Notes: generated from the sequence alone by a model not told the origin. A DNA stretch of 64,000 bases from Enterococcus lactis (GCF_015751045.1 NZ_BNJW01000015.1:1-64000); one strand, 5' to 3'; positions 31,146 through 40,625 are shown, counted from the stretch's first letter. Made by a program: numbers and translations.

Positions 31146-33698
31146 CTAGCGACTGAATTCTCTAGCTGTTTTTTCTTTTTTGCGAAACAGTTTATTCATG
31201 ATCCCTTTTTCTATTTCTACAACTAAGAATAGAAGAATCACATTTGCCCCAATCAATAACTGTTGTGTCATCGTTAAACTTACTGTACCGATCAGCTGCT
31301 GGCCGCTTGGCAGAAAAATAACCATCCCCTGCAATAAAGCAAGGATACCCAATGAAAGAAAAAGCGATTTGTTTTGCAAAAGACCTTGGTTCAACGACGG
31401 CTTGGACAACTCTCTGCAATTGATCATGTAAACAGCTTGAGCTAAGACGATATTTTGCAGAAGAATGGTTTGCTGTAAGCTTTGCCCTTCAAATTGCATA
31501 GCCAATAAATAGGCAGGAACCATGATCAGTAGTGCGACATAGATGATCCGAAACAAGTGATAACCTGATAGGATTCCTTGCTTTGGATCTCTTGGTGGAC
31601 GCTTCATGATTTCTGGATCTGGCGACTCGAACCCTAATGCATAAGATAAAGTGATTGTCGTTACCATATTGACCCATAAAATCTGTACTGGGGACAAAGG
31701 TAGCGGCCGATTCAGTATCAGCGCCCAAATCAAGATCAATCCTTGAGCTAACGCAGTTGGTAAGAAGAAATTGATGGTCTTTTGCAAGTTATCCAAAATG
31801 CGCCGACCTTCTTTTACGGCTTTTGCGATCGTATGGAAATTATCATCTCCTAAAACCATATCAGCTGCCTGTTTGCTTACTTCACTACCTTTGATTCCCA
31901 TAGCGATTCCTATATCGGCTCTTTTCAAAGCAGGTGCATCATTTACGCCGTCTCCGGTCATTCCGACGATTTCTCCATTTTTCTGCAAAGCTTTCACGAT
32001 TCGCAGTTTGTGTTCTGGTGTCGTTCGAGCAAAGACATCGACTTTTGGTACTTGTCGAATCAACTCTTCTTCAGACATAAGATCCAAATCGATCCCTTCT
32101 AAAACTTTAGCAGTATGTTTTAAGCCAATTTGTTCCGCAATCGCTTTTGCTGTGTCTTTATGATCCCCCGTAATCATTTTCACTGAGATCCCTGCTTGTT
32201 GGCATTCCTTTACAGCCTTGACTGCACTTTCTTTTGGCGGATCGATCAACCCGGCAATCCCTGCAAAAGTTAATTGGGTTAAAGTCTCATGCGTGAGTTC
32301 CTGTTTCGAATCTACTTTTTTGTAAGCAAATCCTAAAACACGCTGACCTTTTTTCGCAAACGCTGTGGCTGTTTGACCCCATGCTTCTTGTTCTGAAGAA
32401 GAAAGAGTTGATTTAGCCAATAATACTTCTGGCGCACCTTTGACGTAAATCACCGCTCCTTTTCCCTCCGTATGCATCGTTGCCATATATTTGTATTCAG
32501 AGCTGAACGGAATCTTTGCTTCTATTTTTTTCAAAGGCAGATTGGCTGTTTCAGTGTGTCGAATCAGTGCAAGTTCTGTCGGATTGCCACTTAAATTTTC
32601 TGTTTTCTGTTCTTCTTTCGTCTTTAACTCCTGACAATTTTTCATATTAGACAGTACGCGAGTTTCTTCCTTTGCTGCTACATCCACAACTGTCATTTCA
32701 TTTTTTGTCAATGTCCCTGTCTTATCTGAACAGATCACTGTCATAGAACCTAATGTTTCTACAGAAGGCAGTCCTTTGATGATTGCCTTTTCTTTTGCCA
32801 TTTCATTTACTCCGACAGATAGGATCATGGTCAAAACAGCTGGCAATCCTTCGGGTACCATTGACACCACCAAAGCGATCATAGCTGAAAGAAGGATAGG
32901 CCAATCCATGCCATAGCTGAATGTTGTAAAAACAACTAAGAACAAGATCAAACAAAGAATGCCTTGAAAAATTTGTTTGTTCAATCGGTTGATCTTCTTG
33001 ATCAGAGGCGTCGTTTGTTGTTCGACCGATTGCAGTGCTTGATTGATTTTACCGATTTCTGTCGTGTTTCCTGTTTCTACAACGACACCGACTGCAGAAC
33101 CAGATTGTACAAGTGTTCCTGAAAAAGCCATATTTTTCTGGTCACCGATTGATTCTTCTGCTGCCAAAACAGTATGATTTTTCTCAGATGCTTCTGATTC
33201 TCCCGTCAAAATCGATTCTTCCACTAGTAGATCATGTACTTCGATCAACCGAACATCTGCTGGAACAACGTCTCCAGCACGTAAGACAATGACATCTCCT
33301 TTTACTAGTTCTTTCGCAGGAATTTTTTCTTGCATCCCGTTCGATAGTACTATCGCTTCTTGTCCCATCAGCTGCTTCAAACCATTCAACGATTCTTCTG
33401 CTTTTCTTTCTTGCCAATAACTAACGAGTCCGTTGACGATCACTACGAATAAAATAATACTTCCTTCGATGTATTCGCTCGAAGCAAATTTCAAAAAAGA
33501 GGCAATGATCAACACGATCATCAGCAGATCAGTAAAGTGCTTTACTATTTTTTTCCATCGTTTTGTCTGCTGTCTTGCTTCTATCTCATTATATCCTTGA
33601 TCAGTCAGGCGTTTCTGCCGTTCTTCTTGCGACAAGCCTTCTGTTGATGTTTGATAGTTTTTCAATGTATCTTCTACCGTCAATTTATACCAGTTCAT
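31146..33698 (-). CDS. P2-type cation-translocating ATPase (Ca2+-ATPase-like, altered ion site)
   Basis: An 850-residue P-type ATPase with about 10 membrane segments. The actuator TGES (LTGESEAS, about 160), phosphorylation motif CSDKTGTLTKNE (about 325), KGAPE nucleotide site and MTGDGVNDAPALK hinge are intact, so it should be catalytically active at the plasma membrane. Aligned by eye with SERCA, the M4 PEGLP glutamate and M6 N796/T799 equivalents remain. N768, E771 and D800 are replaced by A, Q and T (PTALAQ; NMVTT). Ca2+ specificity is therefore doubtful; this resembles the bacterial CtpF-like group. A long palindrome at 33761-33786 lies upstream of its promoter region. Confidence 0.85.
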   Translation of the reverse strand: MNWYKLTVEDTLKNYQTSTEGLSQEERQKRLTDQGYNEIEARQQTKRWKKIVKHFTDLLMIVLIIASFLKFASSEYIEGSIILFVVIVNGLVSYWQERKAEESLNGLKQLMGQEAIVLSNGMQEKIPAKELVKGDVIVLRAGDVVPADVRLIEVHDLLVEESILTGESEASEKNHTVLAAEESIGDQKNMAFSGTLVQSGSAVGVVVETGNTTEIGKINQALQSVEQQTTPLIKKINRLNKQIFQGILCLILFLVVFTTFSYGMDWPILLSAMIALVVSMVPEGLPAVLTMILSVGVNEMAKEKAIIKGLPSVETLGSMTVICSDKTGTLTKNEMTVVDVAAKEETRVLSNMKNCQELKTKEEQKTENLSGNPTELALIRHTETANLPLKKIEAKIPFSSEYKYMATMHTEGKGAVIYVKGAPEVLLAKSTLSSSEQEAWGQTATAFAKKGQRVLGFAYKKVDSKQELTHETLTQLTFAGIAGLIDPPKESAVKAVKECQQAGISVKMITGDHKDTAKAIAEQIGLKHTAKVLEGIDLDLMSEEELIRQVPKVDVFARTTPEHKLRIVKALQKNGEIVGMTGDGVNDAPALKRADIGIAMGIKGSEVSKQAADMVLGDDNFHTIAKAVKEGRRILDNLQKTINFFLPTALAQGLILIWALILNRPLPLSPVQILWVNMVTTITLSYALGFESPDPEIMKRPPRDPKQGILSGYHLFRIIYVALLIMVPAYLLAMQFEGQSLQQTILLQNIVLAQAVYMINCRELSKPSLNQGLLQNKSLFLSLGILALLQGMVIFLPSGQQLIGTVSLTMTQQLLIGANVILLFLVVEIEKGIMNKLFRKKEKTAREFSR

Positions 33699-33728
33699 CC
33701 TATCCCCTCCTACTTAATTGATACTTTT

Positions 33729-33786
33729 ATTATACGTAGGGAGATCTTTCAGGCGTATCGATTATTTCAGAGAAGTCTGAAATAAT
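33729..33786 (-). promoter_or_regulatory. Promoter region of the P-type ATPase with an 11-bp-arm palindrome
   Basis: ATTATTTCAGA (33761-33771) and TCTGAAATAAT (33776-33786) form a perfect inverted repeat with a 4-base centre. A TATAAT hexamer for the ATPase gene is at 33729-33734 and lacks a good -35. The palindrome would be centred about 50 bp upstream of transcription start, a typical activator position. It has no T-run, so it is unlikely to be only a terminator for the permease gene to its right. Confidence 0.5.
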
Positions 33787-33810
33787 TCGTTTTGCCGGAT
33801 ATATTTAGTC

Positions 33811-35142
33811 TTAATTGATATTTCTATCGCTTATTCTTTTATATACAAAACTTAAGAGAACAAACCAGATAACTAATAAAAAAGGAATAAAACGTGTCAT
33901 TCTTTCGAATAACAAGCTGAAAGCAATGGCCGCAAAAAATACCAACAAAGCAAGGTCTTTATATCTTGGTATAGTGTTCCGTTTCTTTTCTTTAACAAAT
34001 TGAATATGTGCACATAAGATCGAAGACCACACAAATAGAAAACAACTCGTTGTCATACCTGCCAAAAGCTGAAAAAACAATCGACTATCAGCGACAAAAA
34101 AATGTAGACAAAGACCTGCAAGAAATAACGTTCCTGTAATCAAAATACCGTGTAAAGGTACGCCTTTCTTAGAAAGCGCACAAAACCAAGGGGGCAGACT
34201 TTTTTCTTTTGCTGTTTGATATAAGATCCTGCTAGTACTGTAAACCGCACTATTTGCCGAAGACAAAGAAGCAACCAGAATCATCAGATTGACGATTGCT
34301 GCCCCGCTTTGGCAATGGATCATTTGCAACATAGTGACTAAAGGACTTTCTTTTAAATCTAAACAATGCCATGGAACAACGAATAAAATCGACAGAATCG
34401 TTCCTACATAGAAAAAGAGGATACGCCAAGGCAGACAGTTGATTGCATTTTTCAAATTCTTTTGTGGGTCACTCGTCTCACCAACTGTTAATCCGATCAT
34501 TTCAATTCCAGCAAAACTGAATAAAACCATAGGAAATGAAGCAATCATTCCAGCAAAGCCAAACGGGAGTAATTCATTGAGCTGTCCAAAATTTGCTTTG
34601 ATTCCGATAGACTGGGTATGAAAATATGAGACGCTCAAACCTATACCCAATAAAATAAAAAAAACAATCCCCAAAATCTTGATGATTGAGAAAAAAGATT
34701 CCAATTCGCCAAACCATTTGACGGCAACAAGATTGACTGCCATTAAGATCATTAATGCACTACCTCCGCTTATCAAAGCTGGTACATGTACAAACCAGAA
34801 ATGGATATACAATCCTATTGCTGTCAATTCCGCAAGTCCAGCTCCAAGCCAGCAAAGCCAATAAGTCCAATTGACAAAAAAGGCCCACTTTTCACCCAAA
34901 TAGTAGTCAATGAAATCACTGATAGAGTTAAATTTACTATTTGCTAAAAACAAATCACCCATAGCCCGCATCAAGCCATAAATAGCCACACCGCATATCA
35001 AATAGACGAGAATAACAACTGGTCCTGCCAGTGCAATTGCCTTTGCTGAACCTAAGAATAATCCTGTTCCAATTGCGCCACCTAGTGCGATTAACTGGAT
35101 ATTTCGATTAGTTAGAGTCCGTTTCATTGCCGGTTTTTCCAT
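33811..35142 (-). CDS. APC-family amino-acid permease
   Basis: A 443-residue amino-acid transporter with 12 predicted membrane segments, of the amino-acid transporter (AAT/CycA-like) branch. The first segment, IALGGAIGTGLFLGSAKAI (about 18-36), carries the glycine-rich substrate motif; SFAGIEMIGLTVGETSDPQKN in outline (about 195-215) is the other signature. I chose the ATG at 35142 because AAAAGGTGA precedes it by 5 bases; a TTG at 35166 lies further inside the upstream permease gene. It overlaps that gene by 35 bp, so both are co-expressed with the decarboxylase locus. Substrate unknown. Confidence 0.83.
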   Translation of the reverse strand: MEKPAMKRTLTNRNIQLIALGGAIGTGLFLGSAKAIALAGPVVILVYLICGVAIYGLMRAMGDLFLANSKFNSISDFIDYYLGEKWAFFVNWTYWLCWLGAGLAELTAIGLYIHFWFVHVPALISGGSALMILMAVNLVAVKWFGELESFFSIIKILGIVFFILLGIGLSVSYFHTQSIGIKANFGQLNELLPFGFAGMIASFPMVLFSFAGIEMIGLTVGETSDPQKNLKNAINCLPWRILFFYVGTILSILFVVPWHCLDLKESPLVTMLQMIHCQSGAAIVNLMILVASLSSANSAVYSTSRILYQTAKEKSLPPWFCALSKKGVPLHGILITGTLFLAGLCLHFFVADSRLFFQLLAGMTTSCFLFVWSSILCAHIQFVKEKKRNTIPRYKDLALLVFFAAIAFSLLFERMTRFIPFLLVIWFVLLSFVYKRISDRNIN

Positions 35143-36586
35143 CAAGTTCACCTTTTTCTTTTTCAAGCAGCATGGCGACTTCCTGTTCCCAAGAAGGTTT
35201 CTTTATTTTTTCAATACATAGTGGTACTACAAACAAAATGACACTGATGGCTGTGACTGCAATTAGATTGATCCATGTTCCAGCTTTCATCGTCAGTCCG
35301 ACAGAAAAGCCGATTGCCGCAAATAAAACAATAACGATCGCCCAGACGCCAAGATTGCTTTTGTTCTCTTTTTTTCCAATTCTGAATGGACGGTTCAACT
35401 TTGCATGTGTATAACGTAATCTCAAAACCGAGATCCCCATAATGACATAGACGATACAATAGATTACAGTAGTTGAATTAACTAGCATCAAAAATGCTTG
35501 ATTGACGCCAGGAATCAGCAAATAAAAAAGTGCAAAGATTGAGATAATGACAGATTGAGTCAAAATAACGGATTTGGATACGTCAAATTGATTTGTCTTC
35601 CAAAAATTGAATTTTGGTGGATACGCACCTTTTCTAGCACTTTCTGTCACTGTCTTTGCAGGTCCTGATGCCCAAGCAGATAATTGGACGGCCACACCGA
35701 TGAAGACAAGCAAACTAAACAGATTCACAATAAGATGCGGCAAACCGAGAATTTGGCAATAAATCGAAATAGATTGTGCGATATTATTCAATTCCATTTG
35801 ACCTTTTGGTACGACATTTGCTACAACTAAAGCATTCAAAATATTGACGAAAAATATAAAAATCAGAGCAGCAAATACTCCGCGAATATACGTTTTCACT
35901 GGGTTCTTCAATCGAGTGATATACACGGAGGACATTTCGATGCCAGTAAAAATAAACATGATCGGCGCAAAATAAACAAATGAGGATGCAGTCGTACTAT
36001 CTGGTATTACTTTGTCCCATGAAAAATTGCCTAATGTTCCGGTTGGTACGATTCCAACTTTGATCCACGCAGCAAGCCCTAATAAGAGCATCATCGTCAA
36101 AGGCACATATAGACCTAACCAAACACCGATTTTTCCTCCGATTTTTGCCATGTCGAATGTTAAATTCAAAAAAGTGATGATCCAATAAACAACTAAAATA
36201 ACAACTAATGTAAATTTGCTGTTCAGCCCAAGCGGCACATTATCGATAATATTACCAAACAACGGAGCGAGTGCTGAAGCAACCATCACCATCCCTGGAA
36301 ACATTTGGACCCATAACAGCCAGGAGACAATGAATCCCCATTTTTTTCCTAGATCATTCGATACCCAAAGTTCTGGACCACCTTTTTGAGGAAACATTCC
36401 GGCAAATTCACCAGAGATCAATGAGATCGGAAAGGCATATAACAATACGGCAACCAGCATGTAAAAAATCATCGTCCAGCTCGTTGCTGCCACATCTGGA
36501 ATATTTCGTACACTTGCTACAAGGGCACAGGTCATCCCGATAAAGGTCATGGTCGTGATTTGTTTTGATGAACCAGCATCTTTCAT
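35108..36586 (-). CDS. APC-family amino-acid/amine antiporter (glutamate:GABA antiporter-like)
   Basis: A 492-residue transporter with 12 membrane segments, of the glutamate:GABA antiporter group that also includes tyrosine/tyramine exchangers. Signals are TFIGMTCALVASVRNIPDVA (about 14-33), FPQKGGPELWVSNDLGKKWGF in outline (about 65-85) and FTGIEMSSVYITRLKNP (about 214-230). Beside a tyrosine-decarboxylase-like gene it probably swaps the amino-acid substrate for the amine product, generating proton motive force and acid resistance (inference). AAGAAGGAATAAAG precedes ATG. It starts about 300 bp after the decarboxylase stop, with a hairpin in the gap. Confidence 0.83.
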   Translation of the reverse strand: MKDAGSSKQITTMTFIGMTCALVASVRNIPDVAATSWTMIFYMLVAVLLYAFPISLISGEFAGMFPQKGGPELWVSNDLGKKWGFIVSWLLWVQMFPGMVMVASALAPLFGNIIDNVPLGLNSKFTLVVILVVYWIITFLNLTFDMAKIGGKIGVWLGLYVPLTMMLLLGLAAWIKVGIVPTGTLGNFSWDKVIPDSTTASSFVYFAPIMFIFTGIEMSSVYITRLKNPVKTYIRGVFAALIFIFFVNILNALVVANVVPKGQMELNNIAQSISIYCQILGLPHLIVNLFSLLVFIGVAVQLSAWASGPAKTVTESARKGAYPPKFNFWKTNQFDVSKSVILTQSVIISIFALFYLLIPGVNQAFLMLVNSTTVIYCIVYVIMGISVLRLRYTHAKLNRPFRIGKKENKSNLGVWAIVIVLFAAIGFSVGLTMKAGTWINLIAVTAISVILFVVPLCIEKIKKPSWEQEVAMLLEKEKGELDGKTGNETDSN

Positions 36587-36892
36587 CTTTATTCCTTCTT
36601 TCTTTCAATAGCGACATGTTTTTCGTTTTCTTTTATTTTTGTTCAATAACAAAAGTGACAAGGCTTCATCGATTCAGTACAAAACCCAGTATCACCGAAA
36701 CATCCATTGAACGAACTTAGTGAACTGGGTTTGATACGTGAAACGAACGAACCAACTATAGAAAGATTTATAAAAAAGAATGTCTTGCTGAGGAATATAT
36801 GAAAAACAGGGGGAAATACAACTGTTTTGATGAGGCAAATAATTGTCTGTTCTCCATATGTCTCTTGCTATTCTTTCACACAAAAATCAGTT
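36587..36892 (-). promoter_or_regulatory. 306-bp gap with a large hairpin between decarboxylase and antiporter
   Basis: Arms AAACCCAGTATCAC (36682-36695) and GTGAACTGGGTTT (36720-36732) form a stem of 13 pairs with one bulged A. On the minus strand the stem is followed by only a short TTTT, so it could be a partial terminator or mRNA-processing/stability structure that sets the ratio of enzyme to transporter. No gene was seen in the gap. Confidence 0.45.
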
Positions 36893-38728
36893 CTATTTGA
36901 TGATTTCGTTTAGTTTCTTTTCCATTGCTTTGGCGATTTCTTTTGTATAAAAATTGAAAATTCGATCATCATTCAAATAAGGAGTCATGATAGCCGCACG
37001 TAGCAGAGTGATTTGCTGTTCTTTTTGCCATTCTTCTTTCGATAGACCCATTCTTTCAATAAAACGGATCGGAGAATCACCGTAATCTTCTTGTGTAAAT
37101 GTCGTATGAGAAGTAATAAACCGTTCACCATAAACATCGCCATCCATATAAGAAGACCGATCGAACATTTTTTCATTTAATTCATTGATAGCGTTCAAAT
37201 CTGTACAATCTTGTACTTTAAATACCCAATTGACCATATTAAAATCAGGATGATTCAGTGGATAGACTTCGATCGTTTTTCCTTTTACAGTAAAGTGTAA
37301 TTGTTCTAAAAATTCTCTGAATCTTTGAGCTGCTTCGATTGATGCACCAATCAATTGACCATATCCGGTCACATTCAATGGCAATACACGATGAGCTGTC
37401 CAGACTGCAGCAGCCGTCGCTCCTGCTTTTGAGCCTTCTAAAATATAAGCACCTAGCATATCTGGTGCTTCGACTGATTTTTCAAACACATATGGTGCAA
37501 AATAAGAAATGATATTTCTCATATTTTTATGTTTGATTACGATTCCTCCAGCAGCATAAGGGACATAGCCCATCTTATGCGGATCAATCGTGATAGAATC
37601 CGCTTCTGAAATAGCTCTGAATCCTTCATACACCTCTTTGTCGATCGTTACGTAATGGTGGAATACATGATGCTCTTCAAAGAATTCAGCTAAGGAAGCA
37701 TATGGCACAAATTCTCCTGCTTCGTTTAAAAACAGTGAACGCGCGTACCCGCCATATGCAGCGTCAACATGTAAATAGAAATAGATACCTTCATCTTTTA
37801 ACTTTTCTCTTAACTGGATGATTTTATCTACACTGTCTACTTGTCCTTCTTCTGTTGTTCCTACGACAGCAACCACACCTAGAATCGGGATTTTTTGATC
37901 AGCTAATTCACGAATTGTTTTTTCCAAAGCGTTGATATCCATTCGATAATCCTCTTGAACTGGGATAGCAACCATCTGATCTAAGCCGACTCCGCAAATA
38001 TCTAACGCCTTCATCCAAGAATAGTGTTTTGTTTGAGGAACCAGCCATTTCCCTAATTTTTGGATATTCTTTCCGCTACGAGAAGAAGCGGCTTTGACCT
38101 TATCCATCTCTTCATCCGTAAAGCTTTCGGTCATTTCCAAAATTTCTTCAACAGACAGATTCAAAAGAGCCCACTCAGACATGTTTTTCACTTTTTCAGG
38201 CAGAATTTCTTTGACAGCTAAAGGAATCGATTTGATGCAACGGGCGTACCATAATCCTTCAAGGTTAGCAATAGAACCATCTGCTGTAATATGTCCCCAT
38301 CCGTCTGCCAGGTTGAATAGTGAGGCAAAATCCTGTCCTACTTCTGCTTCCATCTGCGAAGTTGCCATAGAAGATTCTAGTGCAACGTTATTGGGATTCC
38401 ATAGCATCGCATAATTGTAAGCTAATAAAGCAGGCATCAGTGTTTCAGCGTTCATTTGTCCCCAGTAACGGCCTGCTGAATGCCAGGGGATCGATCCTGC
38501 GCGTAATCGCTGACTGACTTCATCCAAGACTTCTATCATATGGTCGCGGGTGGCTAGATAATCTGGAGTTAGCTTATCTCCTTCGCTAATTGCAGGCATA
38601 TCTGAAGGAATATAATTTTCTCTCCAGCCAAGATGTTCATCTACCATCTTGTTCAACAACATTTTGTAAACTGGTCCATTTTCAGCTTTGTCGCCTATAA
38701 AGACTGCCTTGATATCCATATCTTTCAT
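36893..38728 (-). CDS. Tyrosine-decarboxylase-like PLP-dependent aromatic amino-acid decarboxylase
   Basis: A 611-residue group II PLP decarboxylase closely resembling enterococcal tyrosine decarboxylase. Key parts are RYWGQMNAETLMPALLAYN in outline, the GWGHITADGSIANLEGLWYAR block that binds the cofactor ring, HVDAAYGGY (PLP aspartate) and SITIDPHKMGY with the Schiff-base lysine at about residue 385. From memory of the E. faecalis TyrDC sequence it looks like a diverged paralogue; E. faecium strains are known to carry two TyrDC-type genes. Substrate could be tyrosine, phenylalanine or L-dopa. ATG at 38728 follows GGAGGGAAGAAAC. The usual tyrS and nhaC neighbours are absent; two permeases follow instead. 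Confidence 0.85.
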   Translation of the reverse strand: MKDMDIKAVFIGDKAENGPVYKMLLNKMVDEHLGWRENYIPSDMPAISEGDKLTPDYLATRDHMIEVLDEVSQRLRAGSIPWHSAGRYWGQMNAETLMPALLAYNYAMLWNPNNVALESSMATSQMEAEVGQDFASLFNLADGWGHITADGSIANLEGLWYARCIKSIPLAVKEILPEKVKNMSEWALLNLSVEEILEMTESFTDEEMDKVKAASSRSGKNIQKLGKWLVPQTKHYSWMKALDICGVGLDQMVAIPVQEDYRMDINALEKTIRELADQKIPILGVVAVVGTTEEGQVDSVDKIIQLREKLKDEGIYFYLHVDAAYGGYARSLFLNEAGEFVPYASLAEFFEEHHVFHHYVTIDKEVYEGFRAISEADSITIDPHKMGYVPYAAGGIVIKHKNMRNIISYFAPYVFEKSVEAPDMLGAYILEGSKAGATAAAVWTAHRVLPLNVTGYGQLIGASIEAAQRFREFLEQLHFTVKGKTIEVYPLNHPDFNMVNWVFKVQDCTDLNAINELNEKMFDRSSYMDGDVYGERFITSHTTFTQEDYGDSPIRFIERMGLSKEEWQKEQQITLLRAAIMTPYLNDDRIFNFYTKEIAKAMEKKLNEIIK

Positions 38729-39197
38729 GTTTCTTCCCTCCATATTTCGTTGGTCAATGTCTCGCAGATACATGTGCTTATCTGTAACACCTCTTCACTA
38801 TAGCGCCAAAAATGAGAAAATTTTTTTTATAACATCAGATTCACGTAGAATATTTCAAACAAAAATAAATAAAGTCGGATTTTTCTGATAATTGAACGTG
38901 GAAAAACGAACAATTTTTTAATAAATCAGACTTCTAAAATGGATAGTCTAAAAAAAACGAACAAATAACTTAAATGACCATCATTCATTCATCAACTGTA
39001 TTTGCATTCCTTTTGCTTGTTAGAAATTCACAATCTATTTTCTAATGAAAATATTTATTTTTCAATTTTTATAACATAAAAATCTTTCATTAACGGAATT
39101 TACAGGCTTTTTCAGAAATTAATTGATGATTTCCAAAAGAAAACATGTCATAATATTTTCCATATTGTGCAAAAAAATACAAGATGGAGGCTTTACT
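38729..39197. promoter_or_regulatory. 469-bp AT-rich divergent control region with direct repeats AAAACGAACA
   Basis: No gene seen. The 10-mer AAAACGAACA occurs at 38903-38912 and 38954-38963, 51 bp apart (about five helical turns), in the same orientation. This suits a protein such as the adjacent Mga-like regulator binding one DNA face (inference). The region is very AT-rich and probably curved, and must hold both divergent promoters; no unambiguous -35/-10 pair was found. Confidence 0.45.
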
Positions 39198-40625
39198 ATG
39201 ATTGAAGAATATATTGAGAAGAATATTTTGAGACAGCTGTTTTTATGTGGACAATTCTATGTAAATAAAGAAGTCAATCTAGAAAAGCTCTCCAATCTTC
39301 TACATGTTTGCAAAACCACTTTACTCAATGATATCAATAACATAAAAAAAGAATTTGAAGAACAAATTGTTTATACACATCGGGAAAAGGATTGTTACAC
39401 TTTATATTTTTCAGAACATATACCTCGATGTAAGATCATGCAGCAATTAACCCAAAATTCGTTGTTTTTAAAAACTTGCCTGCTTTATTTGGAAGAAGAT
39501 GAACCTGATTATCTCCAATTAACTGAGTGTGAATTCATCTCTGTCAGCAAAGCTTACTCCTTAAAAAAACAAGTATTGGCTTATTTTCATGATTGTGGGA
39601 TCGAAATCGACCGCTACTCCCCTCGATTCACTGAAATGGAAAGACGTCTGTTGCTTCTTAATGTGGCTTATCGTTTAGGCAGCTTTAAGTCCTGGGAGCT
39701 ACCTGAATCGTTTTTTGAACGTGCGGATCGTTTCATTGAATCTGTAACGGAGAATAGCGGTAGATTTTATGATAAAGAAAATAAAGAAATCTTATCGATT
39801 GGTTTTGCTATTAGTTTCTTGCGCCAACAGTTGGGTACTGTGACAATAGATCCAACATTTATCGAAGAAATCAAAAAACGTCCTATTTACAATTATGTCG
39901 AGTCAGCATGGGAAACCACTGATTTCCAAACCTATTATAAAAAAGAAGAATTTGTCTTTATTTTGACACTGTTCAATCTTTGTAATTATGGTTTCCATTC
40001 TTATCAGTTGATTGCGGAAGATTTTCAACAGCTACACCAAGTGTTTATTGATAATACTCCCGAAATAAAAGAACTAGTTGCTACCTTTGAAACTCATTTC
40101 CGTCAAGAATTATTCGGGAATCAGCCATTTGAACGTGCACTGATTCATCTGATGCGTTCGGCTTGGGATAACTATCAATTATTCATGCCGGAAAAATTTT
40201 ATCTTCTAAATGAGGAACAGGCAAATTTATACAAAGACGTCCAAACACTTTTTTCCAGTTGGGCCAAACGGCTACCTTATGATCTACGGTTTAATCCTAA
40301 TTGCATGCGAGCTTTTGTCATCGAATTGAGCGGAATTCTCCGTCTGACAAAAGAACGTCTGACTATCTATATCGTCACAAATTCGGATGTTCATTATCTG
40401 ATTTATCGGGAAGCCTTGGAAGCTGTAACTACTTTCGATTTTCAAGTTGCACCAACAATCTATGCAAGTATATCTGATATAAAGAAGTATGCACAGCAAC
40501 CCTCGAACCGAGTGTTATGTGAACGTACATTATATACACCGGATGCAGTCCAATATGAGAATATTATTCCTATTTCAATCAATACGATCGAACGAGCAAT
40601 CATTTCAGCTGTGCAAAATAAATAA
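39198..40625 (+). CDS. Mga/AtxA-like regulator divergent from the decarboxylase operon
   Basis: A 475-residue regulator with the Mga layout: helix-turn-helix (NLEKLSNLLHVCKTTLLNDINNI in outline, about 26-48), helical PRD-like centre, and a C-terminal IIB-like region (LTIYIVTNSDVHYLIYREAL, about 390-410). The ATG at 39198 follows ATGGAGGCTTTACT; an in-frame ATG 75 bases earlier has no ribosome site. It is transcribed away from the decarboxylase gene and is its most likely regulator, perhaps responding to pH or PTS state (inference). A repeat-type terminator starts at its stop codon. Confidence 0.73.
   Translation: MIEEYIEKNILRQLFLCGQFYVNKEVNLEKLSNLLHVCKTTLLNDINNIKKEFEEQIVYTHREKDCYTLYFSEHIPRCKIMQQLTQNSLFLKTCLLYLEEDEPDYLQLTECEFISVSKAYSLKKQVLAYFHDCGIEIDRYSPRFTEMERRLLLLNVAYRLGSFKSWELPESFFERADRFIESVTENSGRFYDKENKEILSIGFAISFLRQQLGTVTIDPTFIEEIKKRPIYNYVESAWETTDFQTYYKKEEFVFILTLFNLCNYGFHSYQLIAEDFQQLHQVFIDNTPEIKELVATFETHFRQELFGNQPFERALIHLMRSAWDNYQLFMPEKFYLLNEEQANLYKDVQTLFSSWAKRLPYDLRFNPNCMRAFVIELSGILRLTKERLTIYIVTNSDVHYLIYREALEAVTTFDFQVAPTIYASISDIKKYAQQPSNRVLCERTLYTPDAVQYENIIPISINTIERAIISAVQNK

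Noticed and set aside
36682-36732. T-box leader for the amino-acid antiporter
   Set aside because: No T-box sequence or specifier stem could be found; only a simple long hairpin is present.
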